Below are positions 17,978-26,868 of a stretch of DNA of 64,000 nt, piece by piece. The first letter of the stretch is position 1. The number at the start of each line of letters is the position of its first letter. The DNA is from an uncultured Paracoccaceae bacterium (GTDB taxonomy: Bacteria > Pseudomonadota > Alphaproteobacteria > Rhodobacterales > Rhodobacteraceae): positions 1 to 64,000 of the forward strand of contig CANMAI010000010.1 in NCBI GenBank assembly GCA_947495795.1, written 5' to 3'. A program made the position numbers and the translations under genes. The notes beneath the pieces are model-generated. The model had not been told where the DNA came from and did no database searches. It was given only the letters and a program-made list of their open reading frames with translations.

Positions 17978-19288
17978 ATGGCTGATTTGTTCTCGCAATC
18001 GGAGGCCGGAAAACCGGAGGCGCAGCCCAGGACGCGCCCGCTGGCGGACAGACTGCGCCCGGCGGCACTTTCTGAAGTGATCGGGCAGGATCATGTGCTT
18101 GGGCCCGATCAGCCTTTGGGGCGTATGCTGGCCGAGGGCAATCTGAGTTCGATTGTCTTCTGGGGGCCACCCGGAGTTGGGAAAACCACGATTGCACGAT
18201 TGCTGGCGGGAGAGAGCGATCTTTCCTTCGTGCAAATCTCCGCAATTTTTACCGGTGTGCCGGATTTGCGGAAGGTGTTCGAAGCAGCTAAGCTGCGGCG
18301 CCAAAACGGGGCGGGAACGCTTCTCTTCGTGGATGAGATCCACCGCTTCAACAAGGCCCAGCAGGATGGCTTTCTGCCGCATATGGAAGATGGCACGATT
18401 GTGCTGGTGGGAGCGACGACCGAAAACCCTTCGTTCGAGTTGAACGCGGCGCTTCTTTCGCGGGCGCAGGTTCTGGTGCTGAACGCGCTTTCGCCGGAAA
18501 ATCTGGCAGAGATCCTTGAGCGCGCGGAGACTGCGATGGGTGTGGCTTTGCCGTTGGAGTCCGCCGCACGCGCCAGCCTTGTGGAAATGGCGGATGGGGA
18601 TGGGCGGGCACTGATCAATCTCGCCGAGCAGGTGTTTGCATGGGATGGTCCGCCGCTTGATGTGGAAAAGCTGGGCCAGCGGCTGATGCGGCGGGCGGCA
18701 AAATACGACAAATCGGGAGATCAACACTACAATCTCATTTCCGCGCTTCACAAATCCGTGCGTGGATCGGACCCGGATGCAGCACTGTACTGGTTCGCGC
18801 GGATGCTGGAGGGCGGCGAAGACCCGCGTTTCCTCGCCCGCCGGATCACCCGTATGGCCGTTGAGGATATCGGGCTTGCCGATCCTCAGGCGAATGCTCT
18901 GTGCCTTCATGCCTGGGAGACATATGAGCGGCTTGGCAGCCCGGAGGGGGAATTGGCCCTTGCGGAAGCTGTTATCTATCTCGCGCTTGCCCCCAAGTCC
19001 AACGCGGCCTACATGGCCTATAAAGATGCGCGGCGTCTGGCGAAATCTTCGGGTTCGCTCATGCCGCCCAAGCATATCCTGAATGCGCCGACTGCGCTGA
19101 TGGAAAAGGAAGGGTATGGAGCTGGCTATATCTACGACCATGACACGGAAGATGGTGTTTCTGGGCAAAACTATCTGCCAATTGAGTTAGATCAGCAATC
19201 GCTGTACAATCCGGTTGAGAGAGGTTTCGAAAGAGAGATGAAAAAACGGGTAGAATTCTTCTCTAGAAAGCGGCAACCACTTAAGTAG
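17978..19288 (+). CDS. rarA: replication-associated recombination protein A (AAA+ ATPase)
   Basis: The 436-residue product has a Walker A motif GPPGVGKT at 63-70, Walker B LLFVDEIHRF near 115-124, sensor GATTENPSFELN, and the C-terminal MgsA/RarA domain with SAYMAYKDAR-like sequence (here NAAYMAYKDARRL) and the LPPKHILNAPT-type end. RarA is a clamp-loader relative that acts at stalled replication forks. I chose the ATG at 17978; the open frame extends back into the terminator stem. Confidence 0.95.
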   Translation: MADLFSQSEAGKPEAQPRTRPLADRLRPAALSEVIGQDHVLGPDQPLGRMLAEGNLSSIVFWGPPGVGKTTIARLLAGESDLSFVQISAIFTGVPDLRKVFEAAKLRRQNGAGTLLFVDEIHRFNKAQQDGFLPHMEDGTIVLVGATTENPSFELNAALLSRAQVLVLNALSPENLAEILERAETAMGVALPLESAARASLVEMADGDGRALINLAEQVFAWDGPPLDVEKLGQRLMRRAAKYDKSGDQHYNLISALHKSVRGSDPDAALYWFARMLEGGEDPRFLARRITRMAVEDIGLADPQANALCLHAWETYERLGSPEGELALAEAVIYLALAPKSNAAYMAYKDARRLAKSSGSLMPPKHILNAPTALMEKEGYGAGYIYDHDTEDGVSGQNYLPIELDQQSLYNPVERGFEREMKKRVEFFSRKRQPLK

Positions 19289-19346
19289 ATCCGGGCGCGA
19301 TTGCAAAAGACTATTTTTCTCCGAAATCATTTATGAGACAGATTTA

Positions 19347-19727
19347 ATGACCTCCGAACCAAACCTTCAAGTCGTCTTTCACAGCCCAGCTGATGTCGCG
19401 ATCGGGGGGGCTGAAATCAAGCGCATCGGTCAGGAGATCGTTCAGGCAAACAGCATGCTGGGGTTGACCGGCTTTCTGGTTTCTCTTGGTGAGACGTTTG
19501 TTGGTGTTATCGAGGGGCCGACGAGTGTGGTAATCTCGCGATTGGAAGAGATTATGGCGACGTGCGTTCCGCAGCTTACGGTTTTGAGAGAGGCGATTGT
19601 TGAAGAAGGGCGCTTTGTGAATTGCTTTTATGGAGATCTGGGCCAGAGTCTTGATGGCAGAATGGCGGAGTCGCATCCCTGCCAGTTCGCGGATGCGCTG
19701 GCGAGACGCCTCAGTGCCACGGCTTGA
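19347..19727 (+). CDS. degenerate BLUF-like protein
   Basis: The 126-residue product follows the BLUF fold pattern (NSMLGLTGFLVSLGETFVGVIEG at residues 35-57). The residues that make BLUF domains photoactive are missing: the tyrosine position reads FH at 11-12, the key glutamine position is Gly53, and the tryptophan position is Cys93. The asparagine at 35 remains. It therefore probably does not sense blue light through flavin. It sits directly before a second BLUF gene that does keep these residues, with 17 nt between them, suggesting a coexpressed pair. No output domain is attached. Confidence 0.65.
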   Translation: MTSEPNLQVVFHSPADVAIGGAEIKRIGQEIVQANSMLGLTGFLVSLGETFVGVIEGPTSVVISRLEEIMATCVPQLTVLREAIVEEGRFVNCFYGDLGQSLDGRMAESHPCQFADALARRLSATA

Positions 19728-19744
19728 GATGAAGGATTCATAGA

Positions 19745-20200
19745 ATGGTCGGCAATGCCAATCTTTCCCGAACGTCAGGAGATCGGGAGCCGTTACTGGT
19801 TTTCGCATATTCGTCGCTCGCGGCGGATGGCCTGAGCCGGGATGAGTGCGCGGATATGGTTGAGCAGATCCGTGAAATAAATCGAGCCTGCGAGATCACC
19901 GGCGTTTTGACTTTTGATGATGGCAGATTTCAACAGACCATTGAGGGGCGGCTGGGCGTTATGTCGCCCGTTATTGCGGCCATTGTTGCCGATCCCCGTC
20001 ACAAGAGAGTGGCGGTGACGCGGTATTCTCTGCAAGATAAGAGGCAGTTCGACGCTTGGCGGCCGATGGGATTTGAGCAGTATCTTGGCCAGCATGAGCG
20101 CCCGGTAGCGAGGCTTTCCGGCTTGCGCAAGACGCAGGCGGGGAATGTTCTTAGCCTGGATGCTTACCGGGCTCGCAGGGATCAGTTTTCCGGCAAGTAA
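19745..20200 (+). CDS. BLUF-domain blue-light sensor
   Basis: The 151-residue product carries a complete BLUF domain: Tyr22 in FAYSS, Asn46 in EINRACEITG, Gln64 in RFQQTIEG, ADPRHKRV near 82-89 and Trp105 in FDAWRPMG. These match AppA Tyr21, Asn45, Gln63 and Trp104, the flavin-binding and photocycle residues. It has only a short basic C-terminal tail, so it must act through a partner, as short BLUF proteins do. The obvious candidate is the degenerate paralogue just upstream. The target pathway is unknown. Confidence 0.82.
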   Translation: MVGNANLSRTSGDREPLLVFAYSSLAADGLSRDECADMVEQIREINRACEITGVLTFDDGRFQQTIEGRLGVMSPVIAAIVADPRHKRVAVTRYSLQDKRQFDAWRPMGFEQYLGQHERPVARLSGLRKTQAGNVLSLDAYRARRDQFSGK

Positions 20201-20311
20201 CGTCTCTATGAGCTCTCGTCTGTTATCGATACGGAGCTTTCTGGTTTGATCAAGGACCGGAAGGCGTTTTGTGTTGACCTTCGGGAGAAGGGGTGCGACC
20301 CCAAGGCCGCG

Positions 20312-20695
20312 ATGTTCACACTGTTTCAGATAGCTGCCGGAGGTGCGATCGGGGCCGTTTTGCGGTTCGCTGTTGTGCAGCGTATCGGCCTGTTGGTGCC
20401 GGGCGGTTTTCCATTTGGCACGCTGGTGGTGAATGCGGTGGGCTCCTTCCTGATGGGGCTTGTTGTGGCTTGGGCGGCTTCGCGGGCTGGCGGGCTTTCC
20501 GCCGGGCCCATGGCGTTTTTGACCGTTGGTTTGTTGGGCGGGTTCACCACATTCTCGGCCTTCTCACTCGATGTGATGCGTTTGATTGAACGGGGTGCAA
20601 TGGCCAGCGCATTTACTTACATCGCGGCCTCTGTTGGGGTTTCCATCGCACTTTTGGCATTGGGCCTTTTGCTCGGCAGGGGGGTTGCCTCATGA
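20312..20695 (+). CDS. crcB: fluoride ion transporter CrcB
   Basis: The 127-residue product has four predicted membrane helices and the Fluc/CrcB signatures GGAIGAVLRF (10-19), GTLVVNAVGSFLMG (36-49) and GGFTTFSAFS (76-85). The family exports fluoride as a dual-topology dimer in the inner membrane. I placed the start at 20312, where homology begins. I see no convincing fluoride riboswitch upstream. Its stop overlaps the next gene's start (ATGA). Confidence 0.93.
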   Translation: MFTLFQIAAGGAIGAVLRFAVVQRIGLLVPGGFPFGTLVVNAVGSFLMGLVVAWAASRAGGLSAGPMAFLTVGLLGGFTTFSAFSLDVMRLIERGAMASAFTYIAASVGVSIALLALGLLLGRGVAS

Positions 20696-21741
20696 GCCGG
20701 GTACAAACACTCGTGGTTGATGCCGATGGGGCGGATCAGCGGCTGGACCGTTGGTTCAAGCGTGTATTTCCACATATCGGGCAGGGGCAGGTTGAGAAGC
20801 TGTGCCGCAAGGGGGAGATCAGGGTTGAGGGCAAGCGGGTGAAGGGTTCCACCCGGCTGGAAGCAGGGCAATCCGTGCGGGTGCCGCCATTGCCGGACGC
20901 GGGCGAGGCGCGTGCGAAGCCCTCTGCTTCACGTATTTCAGAGGCTGATGCGGAGATGATCCGCGCAACCGTGATCTACAAGGACGAGCATATTATCGCG
21001 CTCAACAAGCCGCCCGGGTTGGCGGTGCAGGGTGGTTCTGGCCAGACACGGCATGTGGACGGATTGGCGGAGGCGCTGAAATTCGGAGTGGACGCGCGCC
21101 CAAAGCTGGTGCACCGGTTGGACAAGGATACATCGGGGCTTCTTTTGCTGGCCCGCACCGGGCGTGCTGCGGCTGGCCTTGCGAAAGCGTTCCAATCGCG
21201 CGACACGACCAAGATTTACTGGGCAGCTGTTGCCGGTACGCCGAAACCTGCTGAGGGCACATTGCAGACCGGGCTGATCAAGGCGCCCGGGCATGGGCCG
21301 CACGGGGCGGGCGAGAAGATGATCTCGATCCATCCGAGCGATGTGGCCGCAACAGAGGGCGCCAAGCGCGCGACAACGGATTACAAGGTGATCACTTCGG
21401 CAGCCAAGCGCGCTGCCTGGGTGGCGCTTTCTCCAATTACGGGGCGCACGCATCAGTTGCGGGTGCATATGGCGGAACTGGGTGCGCCGATTGTTGGCGA
21501 CGGCAAATACGGCACCAACAGCCAGACTAATGAGGGCGATGGATGGGGCGCGCAGCTGGGCGGTGAAATCAGCCGCAAACTGCACCTGCACGCGCGAAGC
21601 CTCTTTCTGAAGCATCCTGTTACGGGCAAGGCACTTTCTTTCACCGCACCTTTGCCGGAGCATATGGCGCGGACATGGGCATTTTTTGGCTGGGAAGAGC
21701 GGGACGCTGCACCCAATCCGTTCGGCGAGGACAGCTTTTGA
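20692..21741 (+). CDS. RluA-family pseudouridine synthase (RluC/RluD type)
   Basis: The 349-residue product has an N-terminal S4 RNA-binding domain (about residues 16-63, with GQVEKLCRKGEIRV) and the RluA catalytic motif HRLDKDTSG at 141-149, whose Asp144 should be the catalytic residue. It also has PITGRTHQLRVHMA. It should isomerise specific uridines, most likely in 23S rRNA as RluC or RluD do. It overlaps crcB by 4 nt and abuts the ATP12 gene with no gap, so the three form one operon. Confidence 0.92.
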   Translation: MSRVQTLVVDADGADQRLDRWFKRVFPHIGQGQVEKLCRKGEIRVEGKRVKGSTRLEAGQSVRVPPLPDAGEARAKPSASRISEADAEMIRATVIYKDEHIIALNKPPGLAVQGGSGQTRHVDGLAEALKFGVDARPKLVHRLDKDTSGLLLLARTGRAAAGLAKAFQSRDTTKIYWAAVAGTPKPAEGTLQTGLIKAPGHGPHGAGEKMISIHPSDVAATEGAKRATTDYKVITSAAKRAAWVALSPITGRTHQLRVHMAELGAPIVGDGKYGTNSQTNEGDGWGAQLGGEISRKLHLHARSLFLKHPVTGKALSFTAPLPEHMARTWAFFGWEERDAAPNPFGEDSF

Positions 21742-22455
21742 ATGGCGGAGTGGCGGCAGAAGCGCTTCTGGGATGCGGTGACGATCGAGGGTTCTGATTC
21801 GGGCTTTCAGGTGTTGCTGGATGGTCGCGTGATCAAGACCCCCGCGAAGGCTGCCTTTGAGATCCCAAGCCGGGCCCTGGCGGAGGCGGCAGCAGAGGAA
21901 TGGGCTGCGCAAGAGGGGCATGTGAGGCCGGACAGCATGCCGATCACGCGGGCCGTGAATTCCGCTATTGATAAGGTGCAGCCACAACGGCAGGCCGTGC
22001 TCGACCTTTTACTTGAGTATTGTGATACCGATCTTCTTTGTTACCGCGCGGAAAGCCCGGAGGGGCTGGTTGCCCGCCAGACAAAGGAATGGGATCCGTG
22101 CCTTCACTGGATAAGGGCGACATTCGGGGTGCAGATGATCGCCGTGGCAGGGGTAATCCACCATCCTCAGCCGCCTGATGTGGTGCCCTGTTTTCGCGCC
22201 TACACCGAAAGCTGGTCTCCCTTTCAGATCACCGGTCTGCATGATCTGGTGGTGCTTTCCGGCTCCTTTGTGCTCGGTTTGGCCGTGTTGGAGGGCCATC
22301 TTGGAGCAGAAGAAGCCTGGCGTCTTTCCCGGCTGGATGAGGATTGGCAGGCGGAGCAGTGGGGTGTGGATGAAGAAGCTGCGGAGATGGCTGAGGTGAA
22401 GCGTGCTGATTTTCTCGCGGCCGCCCGGTTTCTTGAGAGCTTGAGCACGGGGTGA
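21742..22455 (+). CDS. ATP12-family F1-ATPase assembly chaperone
   Basis: The 237-residue product begins MAEWRQKRFWDAVTIEGSDSGFQVLLDGR and carries the ATP12 pattern LDGRVIKTPAKAAFEIP, then AQEGHVRPDSMPITR and DTDLLCYRAESPEGL. ATP12 binds the F1 alpha subunit during ATP synthase assembly in mitochondria and alphaproteobacteria, so the gene fits an alphaproteobacterial host. Its ATG starts on the base after the preceding stop codon. Confidence 0.92.
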   Translation: MAEWRQKRFWDAVTIEGSDSGFQVLLDGRVIKTPAKAAFEIPSRALAEAAAEEWAAQEGHVRPDSMPITRAVNSAIDKVQPQRQAVLDLLLEYCDTDLLCYRAESPEGLVARQTKEWDPCLHWIRATFGVQMIAVAGVIHHPQPPDVVPCFRAYTESWSPFQITGLHDLVVLSGSFVLGLAVLEGHLGAEEAWRLSRLDEDWQAEQWGVDEEAAEMAEVKRADFLAAARFLESLSTG

Positions 22456-22459
22456 GGCA

Positions 22460-22939
22460 GTGAAGTTTGTGGAAAGCGCAGCCGAGTTGATGACGCCTGC
22501 CGAGATGGCGGAGTTGAGTGGCCTTCAATTCATCAGCGGGATCGCCGCCGGTAAATACCCTGCACCACCCATCTGCAGGGTGCTGAACTACCGCATGACA
22601 GAGGCGAGCGAGGGGCGTGTCGTGTTTCGCGGTACACCGGATTTCTCGGCGCTCAACCCGCTTGGCACGATTCATGGCGGCTGGTTCGGCACGCTGTTGG
22701 ATAGTTGCATGGCCTGCGCCGTTCAGACAATGCTGCCCAAGGGGTGCGGTTACACGACTCTGGAATACAAGATCAACATCCTTCGCGCGCTCCGGCATGG
22801 CGATTCGGATGTGGAGGCTATTGGGCAAGTGGTGCATGTGGGCCGGAAGACGGGTGTTGCCGAGGGCCGTCTTGTGGGCCTTGAGGATGGGCGTGTCTAT
22901 GCGACAGGTTCCACCACCTGCATCGTGCTTGATTTGTAG
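22460..22939 (+). CDS. PaaI-type hotdog-fold thioesterase
   Basis: The 159-residue product has the hotdog pattern NPLGTIHGGWFGTLLDSCMA at about residues 66-85, where His72-Gly-Gly is the acyl-CoA-binding signature, and ends with the usual beta strands (GSTTCIVLDL). It probably hydrolyses an aromatic or short acyl-CoA; the substrate cannot be told. It starts with GTG 4 nt after the ATP12 stop. An alternative ATG lies at 22490. Confidence 0.85.
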   Translation: MKFVESAAELMTPAEMAELSGLQFISGIAAGKYPAPPICRVLNYRMTEASEGRVVFRGTPDFSALNPLGTIHGGWFGTLLDSCMACAVQTMLPKGCGYTTLEYKINILRALRHGDSDVEAIGQVVHVGRKTGVAEGRLVGLEDGRVYATGSTTCIVLDL

Positions 22940-23112
22940 GAACTGGGGATTGGGGAGCGGCTCTGCGTAGTTTTGGGTAGGCTCCACTCCGGCATGCCTA
23001 TGCTCTTGCCCTCCAATTTCATGGAGAAGCGCGACCTTACGTGAACAAACCCGGAATATTCCATTGTTTCCTTGACCTTTTCCGCTCAGTTCTCATTGTT
23101 GTGGCGCGAGTT

Positions 23113-23163
23113 CGGAACGTTTCCGGGCTAGTTGTCATAAACGAGGTGCCGCAGGCGTATAAT
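23113..23163 (+). promoter_or_regulatory. promoter region of the amino acid ABC operon
   Basis: A perfect -10 hexamer TATAAT lies at 23158-23163, about 28 nt before the bztA start. A -35 is less clear (TTGTCA at 20-nt spacing or TCATAA at 17 nt). A perfect inverted repeat CGGAA-cgt-TTCCG at 23113-23125 lies just upstream and could be an activator or repressor site. The rest of the 251-nt gap shows no gene. Confidence 0.5.
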
Positions 23164-23190
23164 TGCGGGCCAACACAGGAAGAGGTTTCC

Positions 23191-24207
23191 ATGAAAACAA
23201 CTGTATTTTACGGCACGCTGGCGGCGGCTGGTCTTGCGGCAGGTCTCGCATCTGCAGCTACGCTGGATGACGTGAAGGCCAACGGTACGCTGAAATGCGG
23301 TGTTACCACTGGTCTGGTCGGCTTTGCTGCGCCGGATGCGAACGGCAACTGGGAAGGCTTCGACGTGGCTGTGTGCCGCGCTGTTGCTGCCGCTGTGCTG
23401 GGCGATCCGCAAGCCGTTGAGTTCGTTCCGACAACGGGCAAAACGCGCTTTACGGCACTTGCCTCCGGTGAAGTCGATCTGCTGGCGCGGAACACGACGT
23501 GGACATTCTCCCGCGATGTGGATCTCAAATTCACATTCATTGGCGTGAACTACTATGATGGCCAAGGCTTCATGGTGCGCAAGGATCTGGGTGTGTCTTC
23601 CGCGAAAGAACTGGATGGCGCAACTGTTTGCATTCAGACAGGGACGACAACCGAGCTGAACCTTGCGGATTACTTCCGCGCAAACGGCATCTCCTATGAG
23701 CCGGTGCCGATCGAGACCAACGCTGAAGCACAGCAGCAGTATCTTGCGGGTGCCTGCGATGTTTACACGACGGATGCGTCCGGCCTTGCGGCCACACGCG
23801 CCACGTTCGAGGATGCGGATGCACATACGCTTCTGCCCGAAATCATCTCCAAAGAGCCGCTTGGCCCGCTTGTACGCCATGGCGACAACCAATGGGGTGA
23901 TATCGTGCGCTGGACGCTGAACGCTCTGATTTCTGCTGAGGAGCTTGGCGTTACATCGACGAACATCAACGAGATGTCTGGTGGCACCAACAACCCGGAG
24001 ATCAACCGTCTTCTGGGCACAGAGGGTGAACTGGGTGCAATGCTTGGGCTGGATACTGACTGGGCCAAGAATGCGATCCTTGCGGGTGGCAACTATGGCG
24101 AGATCTTCGCGGACAATATTGGTGAAAGCACACCGATTGGATTGGCCCGCGGGCTGAACGCACAGTGGACGCAGGGCGGCCTGCTCTACTCTCCGCCGTT
24201 CCGCTGA
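23191..24207 (+). CDS. bztA: general L-amino acid ABC transporter, periplasmic binding protein
   Basis: The 338-residue product has a Sec signal peptide (MKTTVFYGTLAAAGLAAGLASA, cut near residue 22) and the family pattern TLDDVKANGTLKCGVTTGLVGFA, then GFDVAVCRAVAAAVLGD and TTWTFSRD. It matches AapJ/BztA, which bind Glu, Gln, Asp, Asn and related amino acids. The open frame begins further upstream, but homology and the signal peptide fix the start at 23191. A strong hairpin terminator after it should give more binding protein than permease. Confidence 0.92.
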   Translation: MKTTVFYGTLAAAGLAAGLASAATLDDVKANGTLKCGVTTGLVGFAAPDANGNWEGFDVAVCRAVAAAVLGDPQAVEFVPTTGKTRFTALASGEVDLLARNTTWTFSRDVDLKFTFIGVNYYDGQGFMVRKDLGVSSAKELDGATVCIQTGTTTELNLADYFRANGISYEPVPIETNAEAQQQYLAGACDVYTTDASGLAATRATFEDADAHTLLPEIISKEPLGPLVRHGDNQWGDIVRWTLNALISAEELGVTSTNINEMSGGTNNPEINRLLGTEGELGAMLGLDTDWAKNAILAGGNYGEIFADNIGESTPIGLARGLNAQWTQGGLLYSPPFR

Positions 24208-24215
24208 TCCGAATT

Positions 24216-24251
24216 CCAAGGGGCGCCCATCCGGCGCCCCTTGGGCTTTTT
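24216..24251 (+). terminator. terminator or attenuator between bztA and bztB
   Basis: A perfect 12-bp stem CCAAGGGGCGCC / GGCGCCCCTTGG with a 5-nt loop is followed by GCTTTTT. Partial read-through would explain the usual excess of binding protein over membrane components. Confidence 0.85.
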
Positions 24252-24346
24252 GGTGCAGACCAAACAACCCTTTGCGATCGGCAGGACCGGAGAAACCGGG
24301 CCGCTGGGATATCGGCAAGAGGACCAACAACAGAGAGGGGTGCGGT

Positions 24347-25558
24347 ATGTCCGCCATCAGTGACGAGACGGAGCCGTCTTTCCGTCTGAGTATGCTTGTT
24401 AACGATACGCGGTATCGTTCGCTAACCTTCCAATTCATCGCATTGATACTTCTGATCGTTTTCATGGCCTATCTTGGCATGAACCTTGTGCAGAACCTTG
24501 CCACGGCCGGGCTGAACATATCCTATGGCTTCCTGTCCGAGCCTGCCGGTTATGATATCAACCAGCGCCTGATCGAGTATGATAGCCAGTCCACGCACAG
24601 GGCCGCAGCCTATGTCGGGATCCTGAATACGCTGCTTGTGGCGTTTCTGGGCTGTCTGACGGCGACCGTCCTTGGGGTCGTAGCCGGGGTGCTGCGCCTT
24701 TCCGGAAACTGGCTCGTGGCCAAGCTGATGGCCGTTTATGTCGAAGCGTTCCGTAACGTTCCGGTGCTGATCTGGATCCTGATCATCAACACAATCGTCA
24801 TCACCCTTCCGGCGCCGCGCGCCTATCGTGGGGAAACTCCGGATGCCGAGATGCTGTTCGGAATGATTGCCTATACCAACCGTGGTATCTACTTTCCGGC
24901 ACCCGTCTGGGGTTCAGGCTCCCTGATTGTGGTGGGGGTTTTCCTTGCCTCTATCGTCGGTATCTTCGCTTACCGACGCTATGCGAAGAACCTACTGTAC
25001 AGTTCCGGGAAACTGTTGCCCACATTTTGGCCAAGCGTCGCACTGTTCTTCGTTCCCACGATCCTTGCGTATTTCGTGATGGGCCGCCCCGTTACCCTGG
25101 ATTACCCCGCATTGCAGGGCTTCAACTTTCAGGGTGGGTTGCAGGTGCAGCGGCCGCTGATTGCTCTCTGGCTGGCGCTTTCTGTCTACACTGGCGCTTT
25201 CATCGCGGAAAACGTGCGCGCGGGCATTCAGGCCGTGAACAAGGGCCAATCCGAAGCCGCTGGAGCGCTAGGCCTTCGTCCGGGACGGATCATGAATCTC
25301 GTGGTCTTGCCGCAGGCCTTGCGCGTGATCATTCCGCCCCTCATCTCCCAGTATCTGAACATTACCAAGAACTCCTCCCTCGCGATTGCGGTAGGATATG
25401 CCGATATCACGGCAACGCTGGGTGGGATTACACTGAACCAGACGGGACGCGCGATTGAGTCTGTTCTCTTGCTGATGCTCTTCTATCTGGTCATCTCGCT
25501 CAGCATCTCGATGGTGATGAACTTCTACAACAACTCTGTAACCCTGAAGGAGCGTTGA
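24347..25558 (+). CDS. bztB: amino acid ABC transporter permease (AapQ/BztB)
   Basis: The 403-residue product is a large multi-pass permease. It ends with the EAA loop typical of amino acid ABC permeases (NKGQSEAAGALGLRPGRIMN, then VLPQALRVIIPPLISQYLNI). Such subunits pair with a second permease to form the membrane channel. I placed the start at 24347 (MSAISDETEPSFRLSML). bztC begins 2 nt after its stop. Confidence 0.92.
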   Translation: MSAISDETEPSFRLSMLVNDTRYRSLTFQFIALILLIVFMAYLGMNLVQNLATAGLNISYGFLSEPAGYDINQRLIEYDSQSTHRAAAYVGILNTLLVAFLGCLTATVLGVVAGVLRLSGNWLVAKLMAVYVEAFRNVPVLIWILIINTIVITLPAPRAYRGETPDAEMLFGMIAYTNRGIYFPAPVWGSGSLIVVGVFLASIVGIFAYRRYAKNLLYSSGKLLPTFWPSVALFFVPTILAYFVMGRPVTLDYPALQGFNFQGGLQVQRPLIALWLALSVYTGAFIAENVRAGIQAVNKGQSEAAGALGLRPGRIMNLVVLPQALRVIIPPLISQYLNITKNSSLAIAVGYADITATLGGITLNQTGRAIESVLLLMLFYLVISLSISMVMNFYNNSVTLKER

Positions 25559-25560
25559 AG

Positions 25561-26856
25561 ATGTCTGATACACATGCAGCCTCAACGGCCTTCGTTCGTC
25601 ATGATCCACTACCTCCGGCGCCGCCGCCGGTGACAGAGACGGGTATTGTGAAATGGATGCGGGAAAATCTTTTTGCCACGATACCCAATGCGATCTTGAC
25701 GCTTTTGTCTCTCTGGGCGATCTACACCGTCTTGTCGGGCGTTATCCCGTGGATCACCAATGGGGTCTGGGGTGCTGAAAACATCCGTGAGTGCCGGGAG
25801 TTGCTTGCCGGTGCCACGGGGGGATGTTTCTCGGTTATCTCGGAGCGATGGAACCAGCTTGTTTTCGGTATCGCTTACCCGCGTGAGGAATACTGGCGGC
25901 CGACGTTGGCATTCGTCCTGCTGATCGTTTCTGTCTTCCCGGTGCTCTTTCCGCGAGCACCCCGGAAAATGTTGATCCTGACAATCATTTATCCGTTCGT
26001 AGCCTACTGGCTGATCTGGGGTGGCACTGTTCTGACACCCATTCTGCTCTTTGCAGGCGCCGTAGTAGGTTATGTCGTCTACAGCAAACTTGTGGCGAGC
26101 AATTTTGCCGCAGGCTTCTTTGGCGGTTTGACAGCTGCCGCCATCGCCTGGTGGCTTGCCGGGTTTGCCATTGACGCAGGAAGCGATGTGCTGGCTCTGC
26201 GGGAGGTCGTGTCTCGGGATATGGGGGGCTTCATGCTCAACATGATCCTTGGTGTTGTCTGCGTTTCGCTCAGCCTTCCGATCGGGATCGTTCTGGCGCT
26301 GGGCCGCCAGTCTGACATGTTCGTCATCAAGTGGATCTGCATTGTCTTCATTGAGTTCATTCGTGGCGTGCCACTAATCACACTGCTCTTTGTTGCCAAC
26401 GTTGTGCTTGCCTACTTCCTGCCGCCGGGATCGAATTTCGATCTTATTTTGCGAGTGATCATCATGATCACGATGTTTGCCTCTGCCTACATCGCGGAGG
26501 TGATCCGGGGCGGGCTGGCTGCCTTGCCAAAGGGGCAGTATGAGGCTGCAGACAGTCTGGGCCTGGATTATCCGCAGGCAATGCGGCTGATCATCTTGCC
26601 GCAGGCTCTGAAGATTTCGATCCCCGGCATCGTGAATGTCGCGGTCGGCCTTTTCAAGGATACAGTGCTCGTTTCCATCATCTCCATGTTCGACCTCGTG
26701 GGCATGATTCGGGGGCCCATTCTGGCCTCCACGGATTGGAATGGGGTCTACTGGGAGCTATGGGGTTTCGCAGCGCTTCTGTTCTTCGTCGTCTGCTATT
26801 CAATTTCGCAGTATTCGCAATGGCTGGAGCGTCAGCTTCAGACCGATCACAGATAG
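25561..26856 (+). CDS. bztC: amino acid ABC transporter permease (AapM/BztC)
   Basis: The 431-residue product begins MSDTHAASTAFVRHDPLPPAPPP, has about eight membrane segments, and carries the EAA loop LPKGQYEAADSLGLDYPQAM followed by LIILPQALKISIPGIVNV. It should form the heteromeric channel with BztB. The ATG at 25561 comes just after the bztB stop and an AAGGAGCG ribosome-binding site. Confidence 0.92.
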   Translation: MSDTHAASTAFVRHDPLPPAPPPVTETGIVKWMRENLFATIPNAILTLLSLWAIYTVLSGVIPWITNGVWGAENIRECRELLAGATGGCFSVISERWNQLVFGIAYPREEYWRPTLAFVLLIVSVFPVLFPRAPRKMLILTIIYPFVAYWLIWGGTVLTPILLFAGAVVGYVVYSKLVASNFAAGFFGGLTAAAIAWWLAGFAIDAGSDVLALREVVSRDMGGFMLNMILGVVCVSLSLPIGIVLALGRQSDMFVIKWICIVFIEFIRGVPLITLLFVANVVLAYFLPPGSNFDLILRVIIMITMFASAYIAEVIRGGLAALPKGQYEAADSLGLDYPQAMRLIILPQALKISIPGIVNVAVGLFKDTVLVSIISMFDLVGMIRGPILASTDWNGVYWELWGFAALLFFVVCYSISQYSQWLERQLQTDHR

Positions 26857-26868
26857 GGAGGTTTGCAC

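Noticed and set aside
20201-20311. Fluoride riboswitch before crcB
   Set aside because: The conserved pairing and loop pattern of the fluoride aptamer could not be found. The region is short and partly overlaps the end of the preceding gene's neighbourhood.
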